A stretch of DNA of 64,000 nt, from NCBI GenBank assembly GCA_025786725.1, contig JAHLTZ010000008.1, positions 496,001 through 560,000 of the forward strand. The letters are read 5' to 3'. The translations under genes and the position numbers were made by a program. The DNA comes from Syncephalis fuscata. Lineage: Eukaryota; Zoopagomycota; Zoopagomycetes; Zoopagales; Piptocephalidaceae. The notes beneath the pieces were generated by a model, which worked only from the letters and a program-made list of their open reading frames with translations, did no database searches and was not told where the DNA came from. Shown here one piece after another: positions 48,989 through 60,359 of the stretch (its first letter is position 1; each line of letters opens with the position of its first letter).

Positions 48989-50619
48989 AATGGTGATGTT
49001 GATGATAATGAGACGTACAATAAAGTAAACACAAAAAGAAAACGGATAATTGACAATGGATCAAATAATATAAATGTTATGAATTTTTCGTATAATATCG
49101 GATAGATAGTAGTGGATAGAAGAATGTCGTAATATAAAATAACGGCTATTGAATAGCAACGCTTAACAAAGAGAAATGTGAATATTTAAATGCCCTTGGG
49201 TGATATGCCAAGGCCAACAGAGATAAAATAAAAAGTAACTGGCTACCAGTCTATAATAGAATAGAGCTGTGTATGTATAGATCGATGGGTAGATAAAAGA
49301 TAAAAAGGTATATGAGCGCAGTATATATATATATATAGAGTATGTGGAAGGTTAATACACCCAAAGTATAAGATGTACAATAACAGATGCACGAGCGCTT
49401 TCAAAAGTATCAAACAAGATAGTAACACAGTTCAGAGCAAAGTACTACTGGAAAGTAAACGGCAAAAATAACGCAATAATGAATAGAAGCGTCGATAATA
49501 ATGATATATGATAATGACGACGAGAATAACAATAAGCAAATAGATCAAATGTGGCAACAGGTCAACAGTTTCCAGAGCAAATAGTTGAAAATGAATATCG
49601 ACGCAAAAAAGCAAAGACGAAGACGAAGATAGAAGGCCGTGCTGGACTAGAATCAACGCAAGTATTTTAAAGAGAGGCAAGGAGAGGAATCGTCGTCGTA
49701 GTAATAGTGATGGTGGTGGAAATAGTGGAATCGTAGGCGTGGTAGCCAAGCATGGTACTGCTTTTATTAGTTTAGTTTTGCCCTGTCAATACTGGTTCTG
49801 GTTCTGGTTACAACGAGCAAATGAGCGAATGATGGGTTCCCGCGCCTTGTGGCGGAGCGTGCACTCGTTTATCAGTCACTAAAGTCCGACGCTACCCATT
49901 AGGTGGCTGGGTGGCTGGATGATTAAAAGAGCGACAACGGGTATTGAATTTGGAGGTCAACGTGGTCCAGTCCATGTGAGCACAATGATAAGTGTGCATG
50001 CCATTGTTGCTGTCGATAGCTAATAACGGCCAGCCAGTATTGCCACTAACACTGTATCACCATCACTTGGCTGACGATGTATTACTAGTTTGTGTAGTGT
50101 GTAGTGTGCGTATGTGTATGTGTATGTATGTATTGACGTGCATGGGGATTTGTTAATGATCATTTGTTCGTGGCATGCTATGGTTGTACATGCGAAGGCC
50201 TTGATGTTGACGTGGATTCATTGCCGTGTAACAGATTTGTATAATATTATTGAATTAAATAGTATTGAATTAAACATATAATAGATATAATAGGTATAAT
50301 ATATAATGTAATTTACATACTTTATTATTAATAAACAATTGGTTATTTTATTACGATAACATAGTAAAGAGCGTTTATTTATTTCTCCTCGTTTAACTAA
50401 ATAATACATCTAGTCTCTTGAACATCCCTCTAGTCGATCAGAGCAACCTTTGCTCCGGTACTAATTATTGTACGCAATATTACCTGTTATACCTATTGCT
50501 ACTACGAGAACAAGTACTAGGCCATGTGGGTTGAGGTGATCGTCGTACAATCGACTTGACCATTCTTTTTGTTCACATTTTTTCTCTCTCTCTCTCCCTT
50601 CCCTTTTAATTTCTATGCC
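48989..50619. promoter_or_regulatory. divergent 1.6-kb upstream region of the Ser-rich gene and TRM44
   Basis: Both neighbours start outward from here. The last 40 bases before the TRM44 start are a pure-looking pyrimidine tract with a CT repeat (about 50578-50606). An AT run lies at 49322-49336. The minus-strand frame 49432-49749 is composition-driven and sits in the presumed 5' UTR; I do not call it. Confidence 0.4.
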
Positions 50620-52794
50620 ATGATCCATTCAACACCACCACCATTGACACCTGAATGGACACGTGCTTGTTTGGCGAGTGTGACGGCCAATGCGGCAGTA
50701 TTTCGACAAGTAATAGTTAGTAACTGGCCTATTTGTTTGTTTGTTTGTTACTGAATGACTTTACTTGTTATGACCACGTCACGTATCCAATATTCGGAAA
50801 CGAATTATTGTTATTACCATTATTACCACTATTATTGAACATCTATAGGATCGATGGATTGCTGAACCTGAACTCATTATTCCTCCAGTACGGGGTTGTG
50901 AAATACTTTCCGATAATAATAATGAAAATGACGCATGTCAAATAACCGATGAAATGGATGCCACGCTTCGTAAACGTGTCCGACGGCGTTTACTTCCCAA
51001 ACGACTCGACAAAGATGCCCCCCTTATTGAATGTATCGAGATACGCGTGATAGGACCCGAGTATACAGGTAAGCATGCATCGCGGTAAAGCCAATTTATT
51101 TTTAATCCTAATCCTAATATTATATACTTGTAATTATTATTAGGCGGGCCGGTACAGACACGCGCTGAATTCAGACCTGAATTTGAATCCATAGTATCGG
51201 CCACCATGCTTCCCTTCTATTATCCGAAGGTAAATACCAAAAGGGTCAAGCGTGTGTATATGCTGTATGGACCCTCCTTGTACACGTGCCTAATTGAGTT
51301 GTAGGTTCGCGCATTCGCATTTGTATTAGAACAGCCACAGCATGAACCGCCAGACCGCGGAGTTACTAGTGGCAATAGCAACGATAATACTTATAAATTG
51401 GATGAGAACGTAATGCACCTGCTGAGTTTAACTGTAGCCAGTTGAAATAACTCAGCCATCGTTGGAAGATGGATGATCAACCAGTCAATTTGTGGATTGA
51501 ATATTTGCCATTGCCTGATGCAAATAGCGTGATTGATAAATCCGTAAGTTCTTTATTCATGCTACTTCTAATAGTAGCAATAATGATAACAGCGCTAATT
51601 ATAGTCGGTGAATGAATATCATGGAATATTGATAGGCAAGTGTATGGCCCCAGCTATTAACACGGCTCCGTAAATGGTGCCATAATACTATGATAGGCTA
51701 TCAGAAACGCTCGTGTCACGACCAGCTCGTATCTAAAGAAGTGTATTTGGCCATGTATGCCCAACTCAAGGCAAAGTATGCCAAGTATTGGGTTCAGCAC
51801 TGGCCGGAGAAAACGGACCCTCGGAAATTTGTATTTGAGGATATTGCTATTGCCGCGTGGCTACTATGTTTATGGCAAGAGGAAGAAAAATCATCTTTAG
51901 AAAACCGGTTAGCTAGCATCTGTTAAATAGTCTATATACTACATCTAATGCCTTTCATTGATTGATTATTAGACGACCTACGTTTATTGATCTAGGCTGT
52001 GGCAATGGATTGTTAACTCATTTGCTAACAAGTGAGGGATATTCGGGCATAGGTATTGACTTGGCAGATCGTGGTGTATGGCAACAGTATGGCAGTGCCA
52101 CACAATTAGCCACATGTGCACTATTACCAAACGAGGTGCGGTTTAATACAGCGGCAAAGGATGGACAAAGGATGGATCAGCAAGATCCGTGGTCTATGCT
52201 GGATCGCGTGGATTGGATTATCGGTAATCATGCGGATGAATTAGTGCCATGGCAAGTATGAATAGATATAGTGAACTATCAATTTACACATGGCCAATTA
52301 ATGTAGGATTCCTATTATTGCTGCTCGTTCAGGATATTCGCCAAAGTAAATGAGAATTGGTTATTCAATTATGATTGATGCTAATAAGAGTGTAGATTTG
52401 CTATTATTCCTTGTTGTTTCTATACGCTAGATGGTCAACGACGATTACCAAAATTACCTGGACTAAGCCGTTATTTATCCTATCAACGCTATTTAGAAGA
52501 CATTATAACTACTTGTGGCTATGTAATTGAAAGGGATCAGTTACGTATTCCATCCACCAAAAATATAGCTTATGTTGGACGGCGACGTACATTTACACCT
52601 GGTAAATACATGAATTGTTTAAATGGTTTATTTATTAATCCATATGTATAGGTGATCCATTGGCGACTACTATTCAAGATAATATTGATAGATTGGCTCA
52701 TCAAGGCGATACATTTAAAGTACGAGCTACAGATCGTGCCAAAGAAGCAATGCGTCGAGAGAAACAAGAAGAGCGTCGTTATCACAAAGAGTAG
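50620..52794 (+). CDS. TRM44: tRNA(Ser) Um44 2'-O-methyltransferase
   Basis: SAM-dependent 2'-O-methyltransferase for U44 of serine tRNA. Ten exons: 50620-50709, 50849-51068, 51144-51229, 51305-51409, 51469-51543, 51636-51907, 51970-52251, 52307-52345, 52396-52601 and 52652-52794; 1518 nt, 505 aa. The SAM motif is RPTFIDLGCGNGLLTHLL; downstream come GIGIDLADRGVWQQY, IIGNHADELVPW-IPIIAARS, PCCFYTLDGQR and GLSRYLSYQRYLEDI, all typical of the family. Intron 7 (52252-52306) starts TG|GCAAGT, a GC-AG intron required to keep VPWIPII. Intron 4 (51410-51468) is the least certain; it removes two in-frame stops. Start ATG at 50620 follows a pyrimidine tract. Confidence 0.87.
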
Positions 52795-53045
52795 ATTAAA
52801 ATCTTTAATTACAAAAATGTAATTATAATAATAATAATAATAATAATTAATATTGATCATAATTTACGATGAAATAGCAAACAAATCATTTAACCTTTTA
52901 CGGGAAACTGTTCTTTTTGACCCGAACACTTCCGAACAGATAAAAGACGTTCGTCATCCCTTAAATAACACTTTTACAACTACTACCTACTATCTATATT
53001 GCTTGCTCTACTTTGCGTTTATTCATTTTGGTTATACCGGTTAAC

Positions 53046-54344
53046 ATGTCGTTTTCACGAGCAGTAGTTAACTCACTTAGGACGGCACGTCCAAACACGC
53101 GTCTCTCCTCGATTACGGTACGTTATGTCATTTGATGTTTGAATAGACGATTGCTCGTATAACATACGATGATGTCTATTGGATGACGCAATTACCGACC
53201 AATATGGCCACTTGCTTACTATGGTCTTTATTTATTCTACAGATGCGTGGCATTCAAACATCGGTGCAAACATCGATGGCCAAGGAGGCCGATGCATCTA
53301 CTGGCAAACCAGTGTTACTAAAGAAATTTGAAATCTATCGCTGGGTAAGCAATTAATAACAAATACACCGTTACCATGTCACACTGATATACAGTAATAA
53401 CAATAACAACAACATTTATATTTGTGTTAATAATAGGATCCAGAACAGCCTAGTGAAAAGCCACATTTGCAAACTTATCAAGTAGATATCAATCAATGCG
53501 GTCCTATGGTATTGGATGCGCTTATTAAGATTAAGAATGAAATCGATCCATCATTGACCTTCCGTCGTTCTTGCCGTGAAGGTATCTATAGGCCTTATTA
53601 CTTGCTAGATAGATATACTAAATGTATTTGATGATAGGTATTTGTGGTTCATGTGCCATGAATATTGGTGGTGGCAATACACTGGCCTGTACTGCTCGTA
53701 TTGACCGTGATGCAGGCAAATCGCTAAAGATCTATCCATTGCCTCATATGTACGTCATTAAGGATTTGGTGCCAGATTTGACCAATTTCTATCGCCAATA
53801 TGCATTTATTGAGCCATATTTGCAACAACGAGACCCACCTAAGGATGGCAAAGAAAACCTGCAATCGATTGAAGAGCGAAAGAAGTTGGTAAGCGTTATT
53901 GATGAATAACAGCTAAAGAGAGGATAGCTAATGTAAATTGTTTATTAGGATGGTCTATATGAATGTATCTTGTGTGCGTGCTGTTCTACTTCATGTATGT
54001 CCTATTGGTGGAATCAGGACAAGTACCTTGGACCAGCTGCCTTGCTGCAAGCTTACCGCTGGCAGGCGGATAGTCGTGTATGTATATTTTAGATACAGTA
54101 AGCTGTATGCTTGAATCTAATGATTTCTTTACTATTAGGATCAATTTGGTCCTGAACGCCGTGCCAAATTGCAAGGTCCCTTCAGCGTATACCGTTGCCA
54201 TACCATCATGAGTAAGTATTAGCTAACAGATAGATAGATAGATATGATTATTAACTGCTATTAGACTGTACTCGTACTTGTCCAAAGGGTTTAAATCCTG
54301 GCTTGGCTATTGCCAAGATCAAGAAGGCCATGGCTTCGGAATAG
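53046..54344 (+). CDS. SDH2: succinate dehydrogenase iron-sulfur subunit
   Basis: Complex II subunit carrying three Fe-S clusters between the flavoprotein and quinone, in the mitochondrial inner membrane. Exons 53046-53117, 53243-53344, 53437-53581, 53638-53888, 53949-54077, 54139-54211 and 54265-54344; 852 nt, 283 aa. Arg/Ser-rich mitochondrial presequence in exon 1. 2Fe-2S ligands in [13 protein letters not shown] and NTLAC, 4Fe-4S in [11 protein letters not shown], 3Fe-4S in [18 protein letters not shown]. The residue after the 4Fe-4S cysteines is Met (CMSYWW) where Pro is usual. Begins 250 bp after TRM44 on the same strand. Confidence 0.95.
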
Positions 54345-56314
54345 GTATGAAGCTAACGATTAATGGTTTGCTTTGATATTTCCAGTATGTTGTTTTTGTT
54401 ATTTGAGCAATAAACAGACAAATAAATTTATTTTCGTAAAAACCCAATGACTGAACGTTGTGTTTATCATTGTAATGATAATTAATATTGGGAGCTACTG
54501 TACTTTGACTCTCACATTTTTATTTACTCATTTTACCGTCTTCTCCTATTGCTATCTTATTGTTTTATTCAGTAATATATTATACAATAATGTTGAATAT
54601 GACAATATAAATAGCATGCGTATTTGAATATCAATAAAGAACACTATTCAATCACTAGTCTTTATTTCTTTTATTTACATTAACACCTGTTCAAGTAGTC
54701 TCAACGGCATGCCATATATTCTGGCTACAACTGTCGCCACAAGATTTTCCTGATGAATACACTCAACCTATCATTATTGCATACAATGGAGGTTATTTGC
54801 TCCATCAATGGTTGGCAAATAAACTGCACCTACCAAGTTGATATAAAAAATGCTCAAAAAAATGGTGAACATCAGAAATGCTAATCATTCTACCTTTTTA
54901 TCACCATAAACAAGTATCTTACATCGCAGATATGCCCAAATGCAACAGTAGAAGATTGGAAAATAGAAGAAACCATTTAGATGTAAGGAATCACACTGTA
55001 TGTAGCAACAACAATAGCAACCGCAAAATGACATGGAATAGCAATCATATGGCTTTTATTAATATTTGATCAATCTTTCTACACATGGCCAGCAACAATA
55101 ATCAATTTCAAATGTTTCAATTAAATCAAATAGTATGTTACATTATTTATTTAAATGCATAATATCATTACTAATATAATGTTTTGTTACAATCAGTTCT
55201 ATTTTATGAAAATAATAATGTTATTATATCACGTTAATATTTATTGTGAATGATCATTTAAACACAATTTAATCGAATTAAACTATTACAATAGATTATG
55301 TAAAGTGATTTACTGCCTTGAGGGCGGGTTTAAAGTACTTATCAACATAAAATTCGCGCGTTTTATATTTGATATCAGTCTCGTTTCATTGTTAAAGACC
55401 ACTGAGGTCGAACTAATGAATGAATAAACGCAGAGTCCCTTGTGCATCACGTACATAGCTCTGTTACCTTAATTCGTGTGCGCAAGTGTACTCGCAAAAA
55501 GCATAGGCGAAGCCATGTGGATCTAGTATTGCCTGATAGGAAGAAAGGGGGTAAAAAGCAATCATGTGACACTATATCCATTGTTTGTAGAAATCATAAT
55601 GTATAGCCACAGTATTTTATTTATATTAAAGTTATTATACAGATTTAAAAAAAGGCTTTTGATGTCATAGTTTACAGTTGCATCTTAATTATCAACAAAT
55701 AAATAAATTTAAAAGAATTTAGAGTTGAACATGCAATTTACATTGGATTGATTTATCACTCACGATTATACTAAAGCATAACAGTGCTAATATTTCTACA
55801 TAATCACGAGGTTGTGCTTATTATAATAATACTCATATATAATGTATTTGATCCCTTAATGATAATACTAATACTAATATATATATGTATCACGTTTTTT
55901 AGACATAGTAAATTAATTGGCAATAGCAACATGGCTTATTTAAAACAAAAATATAAATAAGCAAAAGAATAAGAATGCAAACATAAGAAATAATTATATA
56001 CACACTTTATTTCAGAATATTTGGCACTCAGTCGCTTTTTGCTCAAATGGAAGGTGTTATCAAGGAGCAATATATATATTGCGGATATTTAAATATACCT
56101 TAACAGGCAAGGGTGGCATGGCCTGTTTTTAAATGGCAATATAAAGCATTGAAGAATAAAAGCAAAAAAGACATAAATATGCCGTCTGTTGAGCATTTTT
56201 TGTTCAATATTTTCCACGATAAGTACATTACGTTTTGCACTTACTTTTCTACACGTATTCTTAAAGTAACTAATTATAAACATGATGGCAATTTTGAAAT
56301 AAAATCAAGTTACA
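54345..56314. other. intergenic region, one orphan open frame
   Basis: AT-rich. Apart from the open stretch at 54659-54841 (separate entry) I see no gene. Just before 56315 lies the promoter of the second pseudokinase. Confidence 0.4.
54659..54841 (+). other. orphan open frame, possible decayed gene fragment
   Basis: About 60 codons without ATG, ending in TGA at 54839-54841, with protein-like content (ACHIFWLQLSPQDFPDEY, then IIIAYNGGYLLHQWLANKL). AYNGG within a hydrophobic strand recalls exonuclease-type AHNG motifs of family-B polymerases on mobile plasmids, but the fragment is too short to decide. Could be chance. Confidence 0.2.
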
Positions 56315-57802
56315 ATGATAAGCAGCGTCTTGGCACTGATATTTATTGTTCAGCCTATATTTGCTACACCGCGTAAAGCCAATTTACCCGAAGGTAGATT
56401 ATTATACCAGATAGTTTATGCGTCCATACTAATAGCATTGATATATAGATGTATTTGAACCTGATCCACCGCAAGTATACGATGGTATTGATATACCCGC
56501 TGGATTTGAACAAGGTGAAGAGACATCATGGGAGCAACAACTACAAGGCATGGATGTGAATGTCATGTGCCGCATACGAAACAATCTCAATGATAAATTT
56601 CGATTTCTTCAGGTATTTATTAAATATTGCGAATATTACAACTAGCTAAGCAATTATAAATCTAGGACCTTAGCCGCAAACGAGTGCTATTACAAAATGA
56701 TCCCGGACGCCAGTATGTTTTACACCCGCAACGCTCGTTCACTTTTCGAGGCAAGCGCTGTTTTGTTATGCCTCGCTCAGTTGATGAAAATTTGAATGAC
56801 TTTTATTTAAATTACATACCATCTTTGGCTGAAGCTAAATCGATTTTATCATTTTTCACTAAATTGATACAAGGTAGGCCTAGCCGATATGTTTACGTAT
56901 GCACAGTATCTCATAATGAAATATGATTAGGTATTAATTATATCCACAAAGTTGGATGGACCAACATTAGTTTAAATGAGTTCAGTAAGAAAATGTCGCA
57001 TTAACATTTAAGCCATTGCTAACTATAAATTATAGGCATTGTTGTTAAATCAAATCTCAGTAAATATCCTGTTATCAATGTAATGAAAATTGAACAGCTA
57101 AGACGCATCGAATTTAAAAACAATATTGTAGTACCGATAGATGCACCTCAAATGAAACTATTATATCTTCCTGAATGGATCAAAAATACTAAAATCGATC
57201 CACGTAAGGCTGATCTATGGAGAATCGGCGAACTTTTTTATGCTTTCCAATATGAATTCTACTTTAAGATGCCAAAAAAATCCACTAAGCAAATTTTAGA
57301 AGAAACTTTTTCCAAAATGCCAGACGTCAAGCCAGAACTCCACGACACACAACAGCAGTTCAAAAGATTTATGCCATACTTCAAGAAACTTATTGAAGAT
57401 AGCTATCAATCTGGATTAATAACAAAAAATAACGGTCGAGCTATTCTATTAAATACGAACAGCAGCCTTCCAAAGAACAGTATTGATATATCGTTGTCGC
57501 CAATCAAGCAAATTTATTTAACGACAGAAATGCTAGACTTATTTATTGCTGCGCAAAACTGTGTTTTTGGAAATAAGCCTTTGCGAGGATACTCACAGTT
57601 TTTGCTTAATGGGCTCTTCCAACTAGGAATATATAGCATGCTTCCTGATATGTATGTAGCACATCCAAATGAATATACTCCCGTATTAGACATGCTAAAT
57701 AGGCTGCTAACACTCAATCCCGAAGAGCGATTAACGCCGGACCAATACTTGAGACAATTTGATAGAAATACAAATGCCAACCGTTTGCATGTATCTGATT
57801 AA
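56315..57802 (+). CDS. secreted pseudokinase-like protein, intact paralogue
   Basis: Exons 56315-56393, 56449-56612, 56666-56873, 56931-56984 and 57036-57802; 1272 nt, 423 aa. Starts MISSVLALIFIVQPIFA, a clear signal peptide with cleavage after IFA likely. The body follows the kinase C-lobe plan: KRCFVMPRSVDENLNDF (hinge region), YIHKVGWTNISLNEF where HRDxxxxN should be, DPRKADLWRIGELFYAF (DxWxxG of subdomain IX), and NPEERLTPDQYLRQF (subdomain XI). The catalytic Asp and the DFG motif are absent, so it is a pseudokinase. Paralogue of the damaged gene at 2907-4418, with the same exon plan (exons 2 and 4 both 164 and 54 nt). Function unknown; a secreted effector or regulator is conceivable. Confidence 0.8.
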
Positions 57803-58494
57803 CAAAATTAACTATAAAACACCAGTATGATAGACGATTACTTTTAGTAATAAACATTAACATTTGCATCAAGTGTGGTTTATAGTGAAATAATCGACGC
57901 TAAATGGCTGGATGATGGCAGAAGCAAATAAATAAATACACCACAGTATTTGTATCACATTAATCGTTCATCAAACATGTTAGTATACTAATCAATGTTG
58001 ATAGCAAGCCAGATACACTGTCAAGCAGTAAGAGGCTAGGTGGGAAATTAGTACAAGCATAATTAGCTGAATACAAAGCCTCTTGATTTATATGTAATAT
58101 TTGATACTGCTTAGTGTACAAGCTGTCACACAGACGGCATCGCAGTTGAAGCTACAATAAGAGCAAAACTAAAATTGGTCACTAAGGCTGTCTGTATGGC
58201 TATCATAATTAAATCAATGACAATCAAGCGTATATTCGAACAGTGGGATATAACAAGGATTTAAATATGGATCAATCAACCGATGTAGGATTTACACATA
58301 TATAAAGAAGCACGTGTAATGTCTTTATCTGTACATCACAAGAACTGTACTGGCATATTGATAATGTAATAAGATATATTGTTTATAGAGATTGTAACAT
58401 ATAATTAAAAAATAATTGGATACAATGAAAAAAATAGATTTCATAATAACTTGAATATTGATAAAACGCTAGTCTACAAACTTAAATTTGAAAC
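57803..58494. other. 3' flank of the second pseudokinase
   Basis: AT-rich spacer with no gene-like frame before the foldback element. Confidence 0.4.
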
Positions 58495-59545
58495 TATTGG
58501 CCCAATGCTATAAAAATATGCAACAGTATTAGAAAAGCGATTTTAACGTAATTAGGTGTTAAAATGCAATGGCATATAAATTAGAAATATTAGTCATTTA
58601 ACTAATAGGGCGTTACTAATAATACGTATAATTTTACGTATAATGAAGCAAATTGTCTGATACTTCGCATAAGTGTGTGTATAACATATAGGTAGCTATT
58701 GACAAATTATACCGCAATTACATAGCGTGATAGTGTAATGGTAGTGATAATACATTAATAAATGTGCAAAAATAGCAGTTTTTTTTACTATTTATGGCTT
58801 GTATAATTAAAATACAGCAAAATAGTTGGCAGATTCAAGTTCCCCATGCTAAGCTTTACCGTTTGGTATAAAATTTAGAACAATGATTTTGCAACAAATT
58901 TTAGTCAAAAATACGATTTACATAAGTAGCTTAATGAAAATCTGCTATATGTAAATATATGGCATAACTTACTACTATATGTCGTTATTTATGCATAACA
59001 ACTTATTATGCTTGTTTTAGTGTTGTAGAACGCTTTGAATTTACTTTAAGCCAAATTTAATTATTAGTATTAAATTGCTTGAAATTATAAAGCCTAGTCA
59101 CTTTTTGTTAATTTATATGTAGACTGCATTTTTGACTAACATTTGTTGCAAAAACCATTGTTTTAAATCTTATACCAAACGGTACAGCTTAGCATGGGGA
59201 ACTCGAATCTGCCAACTATTTTGCTGTATTTTACTTATACAAGCCATAAATAGTAAAAAACTGCTATTTTTACACATTTATTAGCGTATTATCACTACTA
59301 TTGCACTATCACGCAATACAATCATGGTATACTTTGTCAATGACTATCTACATATTACATGAATATTTGTGCAAAATATTAAACAATTTGATTTATTCTA
59401 CGTAAAGTTATACGTATTATTAGTAACGCCCTATTAGTTAAATGACCAATATTTCTAATTTATATGCCATTGCATTTTACCACCTAAGTACGTTAAAATC
59501 GCTTTTCTAAAATATTGGCTTAAAATTGCATATTTACTATATATA
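58495..59545. repeat. 1.05-kb foldback element related to the 37-40-kb palindrome
   Basis: Inverted arms of roughly 430 bp around a centre at 59019.5: for example AGAAAAGCGATTTTAACGTA at 58531 is mirrored at 59489-59508. Arms carry diverged copies of the unit found four times at 38.0-39.5 kb (AATACAGCAAAATAGTTGGC; TGCAAAAATAGCAGTTTTTT), and the spacer is also homologous (CTTGTTTTAGTGTTGTAGAACGC). Arms differ from each other far more than those of the large palindrome, so this copy is older. Confidence 0.75.
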
Positions 59546-60359
59546 AAAAGAATAAAAACTTATATTCAAATGTGTAATCCACATTGAACCATTTAGTCAG
59601 TGATGCTTATATTAGATCATAATAAAAAGATTTAATTACACTATTTGATTCAAAGTGTCAGCTATTTTACATCATTTGCCTATTCCAATGCATTCATTGT
59701 TCGTTCTTAATTATATTGCTTCATTTTCAATCAGTTTCCTCTTTCATGGTATCCATTAATTGTCACTAGCATGATTATTTATTAGTGTATGCACTTAATT
59801 CGTTTAACACATAATTTGGTAATAGTTTTAACTAAACAGCACTATTCTCAGCATTGTAGACGTAATAATTGTACAATCCTCAATACTATAACGCCTGTTT
59901 TATAACAATATACATAGATTCAAAGCGAATAATGAAGTATTATTATACTTCTACCAATATTATAGCTCTTTGGCTGTATGGCATTTTTCAAATTAGTACA
60001 GCTGATTACATTGTTAGTAGATATTGTTACACTATTCAAATAAAATATTGCTATTTTAATATCAATATTGGAACAGCCGTGTATATATATTTGAAACAAA
60101 GTATATTTGTATAAATTTGCTGTTAATTTACTTAGTTAATTAATCACTGCTGATCATTGGATGTAAATAAACGCTGAACAAAATGTAACAGATTGCTAAA
60201 TACAATTAAAACAAACTTGTGTTTACTCAAACAAGTCTACATAGATGAATAAACCAGAGAGTTGGCTAAAATTTAATATTTGGATGGTCTAAATGGCATA
60301 GGTGTTAGTGGTTTTTGCTTTTCAAATATGTATTTAAAATAAATTAGGCTGCAGTCTAA
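59546..60359. other. spacer downstream of the micro-exon peptide gene
   Basis: Contains the presumed 3' UTR of the minus-strand peptide gene. The open frame 59869-60114 on the plus strand shows no recognisable content. Confidence 0.4.

Noticed and set aside
49432-49749. 105-codon minus-strand frame upstream of the Ser-rich gene
   Set aside because: It sits in the presumed 5' region, is driven by CT-rich composition, and shows no domain.
51410-51476. Two frame breaks in TRM44
   Set aside because: A 59-nt GT-AG intron of normal size explains both at once and keeps the total length divisible by three.
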